This document shows, piece by piece, positions 17,721-26,408 of a stretch of 64,000 nucleotides of DNA (position 1 is its first letter; each line of letters starts with the position of its first letter). Position numbers and translations under genes: made by a program. Origin of the DNA: Pelagibius sp. CAU 1746 (lineage in GTDB: Bacteria > Pseudomonadota > Alphaproteobacteria > Kiloniellales > Kiloniellaceae); contig NZ_JBDOQT010000001.1 in the NCBI RefSeq assembly GCF_039839785.1, positions 1,302,001 through 1,366,000 on the forward strand, given 5' to 3'. The notes beneath the pieces are model-generated. The model did not search any database. It saw only the letters and a list, made by a program, of their open reading frames with translations, and was not told the origin of the DNA.

Positions 17721-19799
17721 CTAATGCCCTTCCCTCTGCCAAGCTAATACCGCAGCGGCGAGGCTGAGGCAAAGCACCAGAAGGGCCGGGAGCACCGGGA
17801 TCTGCAGCACGCCGGTCACCACATAGCCGCCGCCGCGCTTCAGGCCGATCCAGCCGCGGCCGTGACGGTCGCGGTCGGCGGCGACCTTGCGCAGGGCCGG
17901 CAGCTCGTCGCCGGCCAGCCGCCAGACGGTGCCGCCGCTCTCCTCGGCCAGGGGGTCGACCAGGGCGCCGCTGGAGCGCGGATCGCGCAGTTCCAGGGGG
18001 TTCAGCGGCCCGGCGGCGGCCAGGGTGGTCAGCCGCCCGTCGGTGATGTGGTAGAGCCCGTTCTGCTCGGCGGACAGGGCGGCCGAGCTGAGTCCGGCGC
18101 CGTCGGGCGCGAGGGTGAGGATCCGGGTCTCGCCGGAGGGCAGGGTGACCGTCACCGGCGGCTGCTCGATGGACAGCGAGCGGCGGACGATCTGAAGCTG
18201 GCCGCCGCGCACCTGGGCGCGCAGGTCCTCCTCCTCCAGGTCCGGCTCCTTCATCAGCCAGTGGGAGATGCGGCGCAGGAGCTCGGCCTGGGGGCCGCCG
18301 CCCTCGAAGCCGCGCGACCACAGCCACATGTGGTCGCTCATCATCTGCGCCACACGGCCCTCGCCGAAGCGGTCGAGGATCAGCAGCGGGCTGTTCTGGA
18401 TGCCCTGCATGAGGATGTCGCCGCGGATCGTGTCGCCTTCGATCTGACGGAACCAGCGGCCCCAGGTCGGGGCTTCGCCCGCGCCTCCACTGCCGTCCAA
18501 CCCGGCGGTCACCGGGTGGCGGCTGCCCAGGTCGGTGACCTGCGGATGGAAGCCGGCTTCATAGATCTGCCCGGTGGGCTCGGCCGGCAGCACCCGGCCC
18601 AGCGGCGTGCGGAAGAGCGACAGCGGCGTGGCGAAGGTCGGGCCGACGGCCTCCAGCAGAGCGCCGCCGTTCTCCACGTAGTTGGCCACGTTCTCCAGGT
18701 AGATGGAGGGCAGCACCCCGCGCCGCCGGTAGCGGTCGAAGATGATCAGGTCGAACTCGTCGAGCTTCACCTCGAAGAGCTCGCGGGTCGGAAAGGCGAT
18801 GAGCGACAGCTCGCGGATCGGCGTGCCGTCCTGTTTTTCCGGCGGCCGCAGGATGGTGAAGTGTACCAGGTCGACCGAAGGGTCGGACTTCAGGATGTTG
18901 CGCCAGGCGCGCTCGCCGGCATGCGGTTCGCCGGAGACCAGCAGCACCCGCAGGCGGTCGCGCACGCCGTTGACCACCACGGCGGCGCGGTTGTTGGCCA
19001 GGGTCAGTTCCTGCGGGCCGCGCGCGACCTCGATTTCCAGCACTGCCGGGCCGCGGTGGTCGAGCTCGAAGGTCATCTGCTCCTCGACCCCGATGCGCGC
19101 GTCGATGCCCTGGGTCGCGGTGCCGTCCTGGCGCAGCACCACGCGGGCGCTGCCGGCGGTCCCGCCGCCGGGCAGGTCGTCGACGCGCAGGCTGAGGGTC
19201 AGTTGGTCGCCGACGATGCCGAAGCTGGGGGCCTTGGTGATGGTCAGGCGGCGGTCGCCCTCGTCGGGCCGCCCGGTGAGCAGCAGGTGGACCGGCGCCT
19301 CGATGCCCAGGCTCTCCACCGACTCCGGCAGGTCGTGGATCTGGCCGTCGCTGACCAGGATGACGGCGGAGACGCGCTGGCGCGGCACCTTGGCCAGGGC
19401 CTGGCGCAGCGGGGCGAAGAGGCGCGTACCCTCGGCGTCGCGCGCGCCGGCGGCGTCTCCGGCGCGGATCAGGCGAACTTCCGTATCCTCCAGGGCGCCG
19501 ATCTGGGTCAGCAGGTGGCTGACCGCCCGCTCGGTCTGGCTGCCGCGGTTCTCGATGTCCTGGCTGGCGCTCTCGTCGGCGACGATGAAGACCACGTCGC
19601 TCAAGGGGTCGCGCTGCTCTTCGACGATGGAGGGGTTGCCCAGCGCCAGCAGCAGCACCGCGAAGGCGCCCAGGCGCCACAGCGCGCCGCGCGCCCGGCG
19701 CCACAGGGCCAGGGCGACCAGCAGCGCCGCGGCGAAGCCCAGCCCGCCGATCAGCCACAGCGGCAGCATCGGGGCCCACTGGACGGACAGCGCGCTCAT
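17721..19799 (-). CDS. Large membrane protein with VWA-like and glutamine-amidotransferase-like regions
   Basis: A 692-residue protein with two N-terminal helices (about residues 11-60), a VWA-like region (VVFIVADESASQDIENRG, VSAVILVSDGQIHDL), a GATase1-like region (FDLIIFDRYRRRGVLPSIYL, NYVENGGALLEAVGP) and a C-terminal helix (LLVLCLSLAAAVLAW). No catalytic Cys is evident, so enzymatic activity is doubtful. It is the last gene of the MoxR-DUF58-DUF4159 operon, which is widely conserved in alphaproteobacteria and thought to act at the cell envelope. Confidence 0.75.
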   Translation of the reverse strand: MSALSVQWAPMLPLWLIGGLGFAAALLVALALWRRARGALWRLGAFAVLLLALGNPSIVEEQRDPLSDVVFIVADESASQDIENRGSQTERAVSHLLTQIGALEDTEVRLIRAGDAAGARDAEGTRLFAPLRQALAKVPRQRVSAVILVSDGQIHDLPESVESLGIEAPVHLLLTGRPDEGDRRLTITKAPSFGIVGDQLTLSLRVDDLPGGGTAGSARVVLRQDGTATQGIDARIGVEEQMTFELDHRGPAVLEIEVARGPQELTLANNRAAVVVNGVRDRLRVLLVSGEPHAGERAWRNILKSDPSVDLVHFTILRPPEKQDGTPIRELSLIAFPTRELFEVKLDEFDLIIFDRYRRRGVLPSIYLENVANYVENGGALLEAVGPTFATPLSLFRTPLGRVLPAEPTGQIYEAGFHPQVTDLGSRHPVTAGLDGSGGAGEAPTWGRWFRQIEGDTIRGDILMQGIQNSPLLILDRFGEGRVAQMMSDHMWLWSRGFEGGGPQAELLRRISHWLMKEPDLEEEDLRAQVRGGQLQIVRRSLSIEQPPVTVTLPSGETRILTLAPDGAGLSSAALSAEQNGLYHITDGRLTTLAAAGPLNPLELRDPRSSGALVDPLAEESGGTVWRLAGDELPALRKVAADRDRHGRGWIGLKRGGGYVVTGVLQIPVLPALLVLCLSLAAAVLAWQREGH

Positions 19800-19830
19800 G
19801 GAGCCGCCTCGTGCCTTGGCGGGCGCCGCG

Positions 19831-22626
19831 TCATTGTCCCAGCCGTTCCAAGATGAAGGGGATGTGGACCTGATCGGCCTTGTAGTTGCCGGTCAGGGCG
19901 TACATCACCAGGTTGATACCGAAGCGGTAGGCCATTTCGCGCTGCCGCGGGCCGCCGGGCACCACCGCGTTCAGCGGACGGCCCAGTTCGTTCACCGCCC
20001 AGGCGCCCGCCCAGTCGTTGGAGCCGATGAGGATGGAGGCGACGCCGTCGTTGACGTTCTCGCCCGGCGCCTCCAGCCACAGGGTGCCGCCGACGAAGCG
20101 GCCGGGAAAGTCCTCCATCAGGTAGAAGGCCTTGCGCAGCACGTGGTCGACCGGCACCGGCTCCAGCGGCGGTATGGCGATGCCCTGGGTCAGGCGCCGC
20201 AGGTGCTGGGTGCCCTGGCTGCCGCCGCCGAAGATTTGCGCGCCGGCGCTGGATTCGCGCAGGTCGAAAAGGATGGTGCCGCCATGGTCCAGGAAGAAGT
20301 TCACCTGATCTATGGCGGCCTGGCTGGGCGCCGGCTGGGAGGCCGTCACCGGCCAGTAGACCAGCGGGAAGAAAGCCATGTCGTCGCGCCCCAGCACGAT
20401 GCCCAGCGGCGGGCCGGCCTCCACCGATGTGCGGCGCTCCAGCACCCGCGTCAGGCCCATCAGTCCGGCGCGGCTGATCTCGTCGACCGCGGGGTCGCCG
20501 GTTTCGACATAGGCCAGCCGGGTCATCAGCGTCGCTTCCAGGGTGCGCCCGTCGTCGCGCGCCTGCGCCAGGGCGGGCGCCGCCGGGGCGAGGCCCGCCG
20601 CGCCGAGACCCAGGCCCAGCAGCAGGGCGCCGGTGGCGCTGGCCGCGGCGACGCCGCCGCCGGGGCGCAGCAGCCCGCGCAGCGCCAGGGAGATCAGCAG
20701 ATCGAGCAGGGCGAGGAAGAGGGCGGCGGCCAGCAGCCAGGGCTTCAAGTCCTGTTCCGGGCTGTCCTGGTACAGGGCGGTGGTGACCCCCGCGGGCAGG
20801 CCGCGCAGCGGCGTCAACTCGCCGACGAAGCGGCTGAGGTTGTGGGCCTGGCGCAGGCTGTCGTTGCCGTAGTAACCGGGCGGATGGCGCGGCCCCAGGG
20901 GGCTTTCCCGGCCCCCGCCGGCCTCGCCTCCGGTCTCTAGGGCCAGCACCGTGGCCGGCGGCGCGCCGAGGCTGCCGAAACCGTCCATGACCTCGATCGG
21001 CGGCAGGGCGGCGCCGCCGGAGCCGCCCTCGACGCCCTGGCTGATCGCCATGACCCGGCGCAGCATCTCGACGAAGAGGCCGGAGATCGGCAGGTTCGAC
21101 CAGTCGGTGTTGGCGGTGGTGTGGAACAGCACCAGCCAGCCCTCGCCGCGCCGGTCGGCGGTGACCAGGGGTGTGCCGTCGCTGAGCCGCGCCCAGGTCT
21201 TCTCGCCCAGGTCCAAGGACGGCTCGGCCAACACCTGGCGGCGGATGACGACGTCGTCGGGCAGGGCCAGGTCGGCGAAGGGGCTGTCCGCGGCGAAGGG
21301 GGCGAGGCGCGCCGGGGTGTCCCAGGTCAAGGCGCCGCCCAGGATCCGGTCGCCGCCGCGCAGGCGCACCGGCAGCAGGTCGTCGCCCCCTCCTGCCGCG
21401 GCTCCGCCGGCGGGCGGCTGGGCGACGCTGTGCGGCCCGGCGAAGCGCAGCAGCAGGCCGCCGCGGCTCACCCAGTCGGCGATCCGCCCGCGCTCGTCGG
21501 GGCTGAGGGTGATGCTGTCGGGCAGCGCCAGCACCGCGAGCTGGCGCTGCAGCAGGTCCTCGACGCTGCCCTTGCGCAGCTCCGTAAAGGGCTCCAGGGC
21601 GCTTTGCAGGTAGTAGGTTTCGCTCAGCAGAGGCTGCGCCTCCTGCTCGCCGCCGATGGAGACCAAGCCGACCGGGCGGCGCCGCCAGCGCTCGTCCAGC
21701 AGCACCGTGGCGCCGGCGGTGGTCTCGCCCTCGATGGAGAGCAGGGCGATGCGGTTGCGCATCTCGGTCGGCAGATCCAGCAGCGCGCGGGCTTCGGTCT
21801 CGCCGGGCTCGAAGAGCAGCGGCGCGCGGGTGATGATGCGTCCGTCGCCGCCGATGGCCAGGACCGCGGCCTGGCTGGCGCCTTGGCCGTCGGCGCGCAG
21901 GGCGCGGGCCACCAGATCGACGCCCTCGGTGTCGGGGGCGAGGGCGAGATGAGCCAGGCCGGCACTCTCCTCGCGCAGCACGTGCAGGCGCCCGAGACGC
22001 TGCAGGGCGGCGGCGAAGCCGGCGCTGCCCGGGGCGTCCAGGCCGTCGGACAGCCAGACCACGTGGGCCGTGCCGTCGATCCGAAGGTCTTCCACCGCGG
22101 CTTGGGCGGCTTCGCGGTCGACCGGCCAGGGCTTCGGCTTCAGGCCTTGCAGCAGGCGCCGCGCCTCGGCCGCCGGCAGCAGGCCGCTGGTCTCCGGCGG
22201 CGTGTCCTGGGTGCCCGGAGCGGTGGTGAGCAGGATCACCGGGCGGTCCTCGCGCTCGGCCTGGGCCAGCAGGTTGGCGGCGGCGATCTGGCGCGCCGGC
22301 CAGAAGCGCGCCGAGGCCCAGCCGTCGTCGATGACCAGCATCATCGGGCCGCTGCCGGAGAGCTGCGCCGCCGGATTGAGCAGCGGCTGGGCGAGGCCGA
22401 GAATGATCAGGGCGACGATGAACAGCCGCAGCAGCAGCAGCCACCAGGGCGTGCGTGCCGGAGTCTCCTCGGGCACCTTGAGGCCGGCCAGCAGGCGCAC
22501 TGCGGGGAAGGTCAGGCGCCGGGGCGCCGGCGGCGTCAGCCGCAGCAGCAGCCACAGCAGCGGCAGCCCCGCCAGGGCCAGCAGCAGCCAGGGCTGCGCG
22601 AAGGCGAGGAGCCCGAAGTTCAGCAT
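19831..22626 (-). CDS. BatA-like/DUF4159 membrane protein
   Basis: A 931-residue protein. The N-terminus has the BatA-type membrane anchor (PWLLLALAGLPLLWLLLRL and LRLFIVALIILGLAQPLLNP). A periplasmic stretch resembles VWA-linked BatA proteins (MMLVIDDGWASARFWPARQI). The C-terminal about 210 residues form DUF4159 (RLAYVETGDPAVDEISRAGL, FFLDHGGTILFDLRES). A further helix pair lies near residues 630-690. It overlaps the DUF58 gene by 7 bp, indicating coupling. The role is unknown; family context suggests an envelope complex run by the MoxR ATPase. Confidence 0.85.
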   Translation of the reverse strand: MLNFGLLAFAQPWLLLALAGLPLLWLLLRLTPPAPRRLTFPAVRLLAGLKVPEETPARTPWWLLLLRLFIVALIILGLAQPLLNPAAQLSGSGPMMLVIDDGWASARFWPARQIAAANLLAQAEREDRPVILLTTAPGTQDTPPETSGLLPAAEARRLLQGLKPKPWPVDREAAQAAVEDLRIDGTAHVVWLSDGLDAPGSAGFAAALQRLGRLHVLREESAGLAHLALAPDTEGVDLVARALRADGQGASQAAVLAIGGDGRIITRAPLLFEPGETEARALLDLPTEMRNRIALLSIEGETTAGATVLLDERWRRRPVGLVSIGGEQEAQPLLSETYYLQSALEPFTELRKGSVEDLLQRQLAVLALPDSITLSPDERGRIADWVSRGGLLLRFAGPHSVAQPPAGGAAAGGGDDLLPVRLRGGDRILGGALTWDTPARLAPFAADSPFADLALPDDVVIRRQVLAEPSLDLGEKTWARLSDGTPLVTADRRGEGWLVLFHTTANTDWSNLPISGLFVEMLRRVMAISQGVEGGSGGAALPPIEVMDGFGSLGAPPATVLALETGGEAGGGRESPLGPRHPPGYYGNDSLRQAHNLSRFVGELTPLRGLPAGVTTALYQDSPEQDLKPWLLAAALFLALLDLLISLALRGLLRPGGGVAAASATGALLLGLGLGAAGLAPAAPALAQARDDGRTLEATLMTRLAYVETGDPAVDEISRAGLMGLTRVLERRTSVEAGPPLGIVLGRDDMAFFPLVYWPVTASQPAPSQAAIDQVNFFLDHGGTILFDLRESSAGAQIFGGGSQGTQHLRRLTQGIAIPPLEPVPVDHVLRKAFYLMEDFPGRFVGGTLWLEAPGENVNDGVASILIGSNDWAGAWAVNELGRPLNAVVPGGPRQREMAYRFGINLVMYALTGNYKADQVHIPFILERLGQ

Positions 22627-23552
22627 GGCACCGCCTGGGAGAGCGTGGTGTAGAGGCGCAGCAGCGCCGCCTGCGGCGGCTGGTCGCTGCGATGGAAGTC
22701 GCAGCCCCAGCCCAGCGCCCGGCAGATGTCGCGCAGGCCTTCACGCTGGGCGTTGAGGCGGCGGGCGTAGTCGCCGCGCACGGCCTCCACCTTCGACACC
22801 AGCCAGGGGGGTTCGTGCTCCAGGCCGTCGAAGCGCACGCGTCCGTCGTAAGGCAGGCTCTCCTCGGCCGGGTCGAGCACTTGCAACAGCGCGCCGCGCA
22901 AGCCGGCCTCTCCGTAGTAGCGCAGCGCCTTGTCGATCTCTTCCAAAGGCGCCAGGAAGTCGCTGATGAAGACCACCTGGGCGCTGCGCGGCAGGGGCAG
23001 CGCGGGTGGCAGGTTGTCGCTCGCCGGCGCTTCCTCCGGGCCTTCCGAACCCGCCCGCGCACCGCCCGCTTCGGTCGTCGCCGCGGCGTTCTCGATCAGG
23101 GTGGCGATCTTGGTAAGGGTGGCGCGGCTGGCCGAGGGTCTGAGCCCGGAACCCAGCAGGGCGATGTGCTCGCCGCCGCGCATCAGCAGCACCGAGAGGG
23201 CCAGGGTCAGCAGGTCGGCGCGCTGGCGCTTGCTCTGGTGGTTGCGGTCGGAGGTCCAAGACATGGAGGGCGAGGCGTCGCGCCAGATCCATACCGACTG
23301 GGCGGCTTCCCACTCCATCTCGCGCACGAAGACCATGTCGGATTTGGCGGACTGTCGCCAGTCGATCGACTGCGGCCGGTCGCCCAGGTCGTAGTGCCGG
23401 TACTGCCAGAAGGTTTCGCCCTGTCCCACCCGGCGCCGGCCGTGGACGCCCTGGGCCACGCTGGCGGCGACCCGTTCCGCCGCCACCAGTAGCGGCGGCA
23501 GGGTGGCGGCCAGTTGCTCGGCGCGATGCCGCAGCGGGAGGGTGTTCGTCAT
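22620..23552 (-). CDS. DUF58 domain protein
   Basis: A 310-residue protein with the DUF58 signature: VGQGETFWQYRHYDLGDRPQ followed by SIDWRQSAKSDMVFVRE (about residues 41-77), then a VWA-like stretch with WRDASPSMSW. It is cytoplasmic, with no membrane helix. Such proteins partner MoxR-type ATPases. It overlaps the downstream DUF4159 gene by 7 bp and follows the MoxR gene by 40 bp. Confidence 0.9.
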   Translation of the reverse strand: MTNTLPLRHRAEQLAATLPPLLVAAERVAASVAQGVHGRRRVGQGETFWQYRHYDLGDRPQSIDWRQSAKSDMVFVREMEWEAAQSVWIWRDASPSMSWTSDRNHQSKRQRADLLTLALSVLLMRGGEHIALLGSGLRPSASRATLTKIATLIENAAATTEAGGARAGSEGPEEAPASDNLPPALPLPRSAQVVFISDFLAPLEEIDKALRYYGEAGLRGALLQVLDPAEESLPYDGRVRFDGLEHEPPWLVSKVEAVRGDYARRLNAQREGLRDICRALGWGCDFHRSDQPPQAALLRLYTTLSQAVPC

Positions 23553-23592
23553 AGGCGGCTTGGAGTCTCCGTCGCCGTTCGATCTTACGCGG

Positions 23593-24609
23593 TCAAGCGT
23601 AGGGGGCGGTCAGGTGGGCGATGATGTGATCCAGGGTCACGCCATCGGCGCGCGCCGCAAAGCTCAGCGCCATGCGATGCTTCAGCACCGGCCGCGCCAA
23701 GTGGATCACGTCGTCGACGGAGGGCGCGAGGCGGCCGTCCATCAGGGCCCTGGCGCGCACCGCCAGCATCAATGCCTGGCTGGCGCGTGGCCCCGGGCCC
23801 CAGGACACCTGGCTGCGCACTTCCTCCAACTCGCTGACCTCGGGGCGGCCGTTGCGCACGATGGCGAGGATGGTCTCGACCACGCTTTCGCCGACCGGCA
23901 CGCGGCGCACCAGATGCTGCGCGGCCATCAGTTCCTCCGGCGTCATCACCGCCTTGGCCCGGCTTTCGTGGGCGCCGGTCGTCTCGATCAGCATCTGCCG
24001 CTCGGCCTCCAGTTCCGGATAGCCGACGTCGACCTCCAGCAGGAAGCGGTCGAGCTGCGCTTCGGGCAGGGGATAGGTGCCCTCCTGCTCCAGCGGGTTC
24101 TGCGTCGCCAGCACGTGGAAGGGCGTCGGCAGGTCGTGCGGGTGGCCGGAAACGGTGACGCGGCGTTCCTGCATGGCCTGCAGCAGCGCCGACTGCGTGC
24201 GCGGGCTGGCGCGGTTGATTTCGTCGGCCATGAGAAGCTGGCAGAACACCGGGCCGGGAATGAAGCGGAAGGACCGCCGTCCGGTCTCGCTCTCCTCCAG
24301 CACTTCCGAGCCGAGGATGTCGGCGGGCATGAGGTCGGGCGTACACTGGACACGCTTGTCCTCCAGCCCGAAGACGGTGCCCAGGGTCTCCACCAGCCGG
24401 GTCTTGGCCAGCCCCGGCACGCCGATCAGCAGTGCATGGCCGCCGGCCAGCAGCGTGATCAGCGTTTGATCGATCACCTCCTGTTGGCCGAAAATCACCT
24501 GGCCGATAGACTGCCGCACGAGGCCGAGCTTATGGCCCAGATCTTCGATCTGGCCGGCCAGCTTGGCGTCGTCGATGTCTTCGGTGGGTAGCGTGGGCGT
24601 CGTCGTCAC
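23593..24609 (-). CDS. MoxR-family AAA+ ATPase
   Basis: A 338-residue AAA+ ATPase. The Walker A motif is GVPGLAKTRLVETLG (about residues 59-73), Walker B is LLMADEINRASPRTQSALLQ, and VFGQQEVIDQTLITLLAGGH precedes them as in MoxR proteins. The start appears to be GTG (24609), with GGGAGA about 10 bp upstream. MoxR ATPases act as chaperones for VWA-domain partners; here the partners are encoded directly downstream. It opens the four-gene minus-strand operon and is divergent from the DUF1285 gene. Confidence 0.93.
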   Translation of the reverse strand: MTTTPTLPTEDIDDAKLAGQIEDLGHKLGLVRQSIGQVIFGQQEVIDQTLITLLAGGHALLIGVPGLAKTRLVETLGTVFGLEDKRVQCTPDLMPADILGSEVLEESETGRRSFRFIPGPVFCQLLMADEINRASPRTQSALLQAMQERRVTVSGHPHDLPTPFHVLATQNPLEQEGTYPLPEAQLDRFLLEVDVGYPELEAERQMLIETTGAHESRAKAVMTPEELMAAQHLVRRVPVGESVVETILAIVRNGRPEVSELEEVRSQVSWGPGPRASQALMLAVRARALMDGRLAPSVDDVIHLARPVLKHRMALSFAARADGVTLDHIIAHLTAPYA

Positions 24610-24785
24610 GGGGCACTGTCTCCCAGCGGTTACAGGGGGCCGTGGTCATCTTGCCGGATGCCGGCAGGGACCGATCACTGGGCCCCCATGGCTGGGGGGA
24701 CCCCGGCAAAAGCGCGGCCGGGCCTTTGCCCGGCGGCGAATCGCAACCAAAATCACGTACGCTGAACCTAAAGATAAGGCTTTCC

Positions 24786-25319
24786 ATGCCCGCTGACCAG
24801 TCGCCAGGACAGACAGAAATCCCGCCGGCCGGCGATTTCGACATTCGTATTGCCCGGGACGGCACCTGGTATCACGAGGGCGCGCCGATCCGCCGCAAAT
24901 CCCTGGTGAAGCTCTTTGCCTCGGTTTTGTGGCGAGACGATGACGGCGGCTTCTGGCTGCGCACACCGGTCGAAAAAGGCCGTATCGAGGTGGAGGCCGC
25001 GCCCTTTACCGCGGTTGAACTTTCCGTGAAGGGCGAGGGCCGCGGCCAGGTCCTGGCCTTCCGTACCAACCTGGACGACTGGGTGGAAGCCGGCCCGGCG
25101 CACCCTCTACGGGTGGTTGAGGACCCTGACAGCGGCGCGCCGGCACCCTATATCCTGGTGCGCGACCGGCTGGAGGCGCTGATCTTGCGTCCGGTGTACT
25201 ATGAACTGGCGGGATTGGCGGTGGAGTCGCCGCGGGACGGAGACGAAGCGGCAAAGGAGGCCAATTGTCTGGGTGTATGGAGCAAGGGCGTGTTCTTCCC
25301 GCTGGGCGCGGCGGCATGA
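24786..25319 (+). CDS. DUF1285 family protein
   Basis: A 177-residue soluble protein with DUF1285 features: FDIRIARDGTWYHEGAPIRR near the N-terminus, LVKLFASVLWRDDDGGFWLR, and a C-terminal NCLGVWSKGVFFPLG. The function is unknown. It is the first gene of the DUF1285-NUDIX-DUF6111-cca series, which often lies beside the MoxR operon in alphaproteobacteria. The ATG at 24786 was chosen over upstream candidates that lie in the divergent promoter region. Confidence 0.88.
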   Translation: MPADQSPGQTEIPPAGDFDIRIARDGTWYHEGAPIRRKSLVKLFASVLWRDDDGGFWLRTPVEKGRIEVEAAPFTAVELSVKGEGRGQVLAFRTNLDDWVEAGPAHPLRVVEDPDSGAPAPYILVRDRLEALILRPVYYELAGLAVESPRDGDEAAKEANCLGVWSKGVFFPLGAAA

Positions 25320-25341
25320 GCAGGGCCGCGGCGTGAGCGGG

Positions 25342-26013
25342 ATGTGGCAATCCGATGATCTGGTGGCGCGGCTGTCGCGCCTGCCGGCGCCGGGCACCCG
25401 GGTCGCGCCCAGCGGACCGGCCTCGGCGGAAGAGGATATGCGCCAGGCGATGCCGCGCGGCGACCACGACCTCAACCCCGGCCTCTACGATCCCGACGCG
25501 CCGCTGCGCGAAGCGGCGGTTCTGGTGCCTATCATCCGGCGTCCCGGCGAGCTGACGGTGCTGCTGACCCGGCGCGCGAAGCATCTGCCCGATCATCCGG
25601 GGCAGATCAGTTTTCCCGGCGGTGGCGTCGATCCCGAAGATGCCGACGCCGAGGCGGCAGCCCTGCGCGAAGCGCGGGAGGAAGTCGGTCTGCCGCCCGA
25701 CCGCGTGACCGTGGTGGGACGGCTCGACACCTATCTGGTGCGCACCGGCTTCCGGGTGGTGCCGGTGGTCGGCCTGCTGCAGCCGCCTTTCGAGCTGCAG
25801 CCCGAGCAGGGCGAGGTGGACGAGATCTTCGAGGTGCCGCTCGCCTTCTTTCTGGATCCCGCCAACCGGGAACTGCACAGCCGCATGTTCCGTGGCGCGG
25901 AGCGCTTCTTCTATGCCTATCCTTTCGGCGACTATTACATCTGGGGCGCCACCGCGGGTATGCTGTCGAACCTCTCCGAGGTGCTGCTGCAGCCGGACCT
26001 GCTGCGGTCTTGA
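25342..26013 (+). CDS. NUDIX hydrolase, CoA pyrophosphatase type
   Basis: A 223-residue NUDIX enzyme. The box is complete: GGGVDPEDADAEAAALREAR plus EEVGL (about residues 93-117), preceded by LTRRAKHLPDHPGQISFPGG, the CoA-pyrophosphatase (YeaB/NudL) signature. It would hydrolyse CoA or its derivatives to phosphopantetheine and 3',5'-ADP. The start could be ATG 25342 or GTG 25333, 9 bp upstream and in frame; neither has a strong ribosome-binding site. The gap after DUF1285 is about 20 bp. Confidence 0.88.
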   Translation: MWQSDDLVARLSRLPAPGTRVAPSGPASAEEDMRQAMPRGDHDLNPGLYDPDAPLREAAVLVPIIRRPGELTVLLTRRAKHLPDHPGQISFPGGGVDPEDADAEAAALREAREEVGLPPDRVTVVGRLDTYLVRTGFRVVPVVGLLQPPFELQPEQGEVDEIFEVPLAFFLDPANRELHSRMFRGAERFFYAYPFGDYYIWGATAGMLSNLSEVLLQPDLLRS

Positions 26014-26023
26014 AGGGAGTTCC

Positions 26024-26302
26024 ATGCTGCGCGTTCTGTTGATGGTGTTGCTGCCGCTGATCCTTCCCTTCGTGGTCTATGCGGCCTGGGTGTGGCTTGT
26101 GCAGCACAAGGTAAAGGGCGGGGAGCTGATCCTGGACTGGCGGGAGTCGCCCTGGCCCTGGATGCTGGCCGCGGGGCTGGCCGGCGCGCTGGGCGGCCTG
26201 TTCTATCTCTATCTCACCACCGGATATCCCGCCGGAACCGAACTGGTGCCGCCGGCGCTGGTCGACGGCGTCGTGGTGCCAAGCCACCCGGCGGGGCAAT
26301 AG
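26024..26302 (+). CDS. Small membrane protein, DUF6111 type
   Basis: A 92-residue protein with two predicted helices (LMVLLPLILPFVVYAAWVWL and MLAAGLAGALGGLFYLYLTT). It lies 10 bp after the NUDIX gene, with AGGGAG before the ATG, so it belongs to the same operon. Its place between the CoA pyrophosphatase and cca genes matches the usual location of DUF6111 proteins. The function is unknown. Confidence 0.78.
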   Translation: MLRVLLMVLLPLILPFVVYAAWVWLVQHKVKGGELILDWRESPWPWMLAAGLAGALGGLFYLYLTTGYPAGTELVPPALVDGVVVPSHPAGQ

Positions 26303-26408
26303 CCGGGCGGAGGCCCGGCGGAGGCGCAGCGGTTGCGCTGCAGGGCGCGGCCCGGCAGGCTGCCCTCCCAGGAGATCGGACCAAGATCGAATCGGACCAG
26401 AGGACTCC

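Noticed and set aside
17862-19856. Long plus-strand frame opposite the large membrane protein gene
   Set aside because: Antisense shadow; the minus-strand protein has coherent membrane helices and VWA-like motifs.
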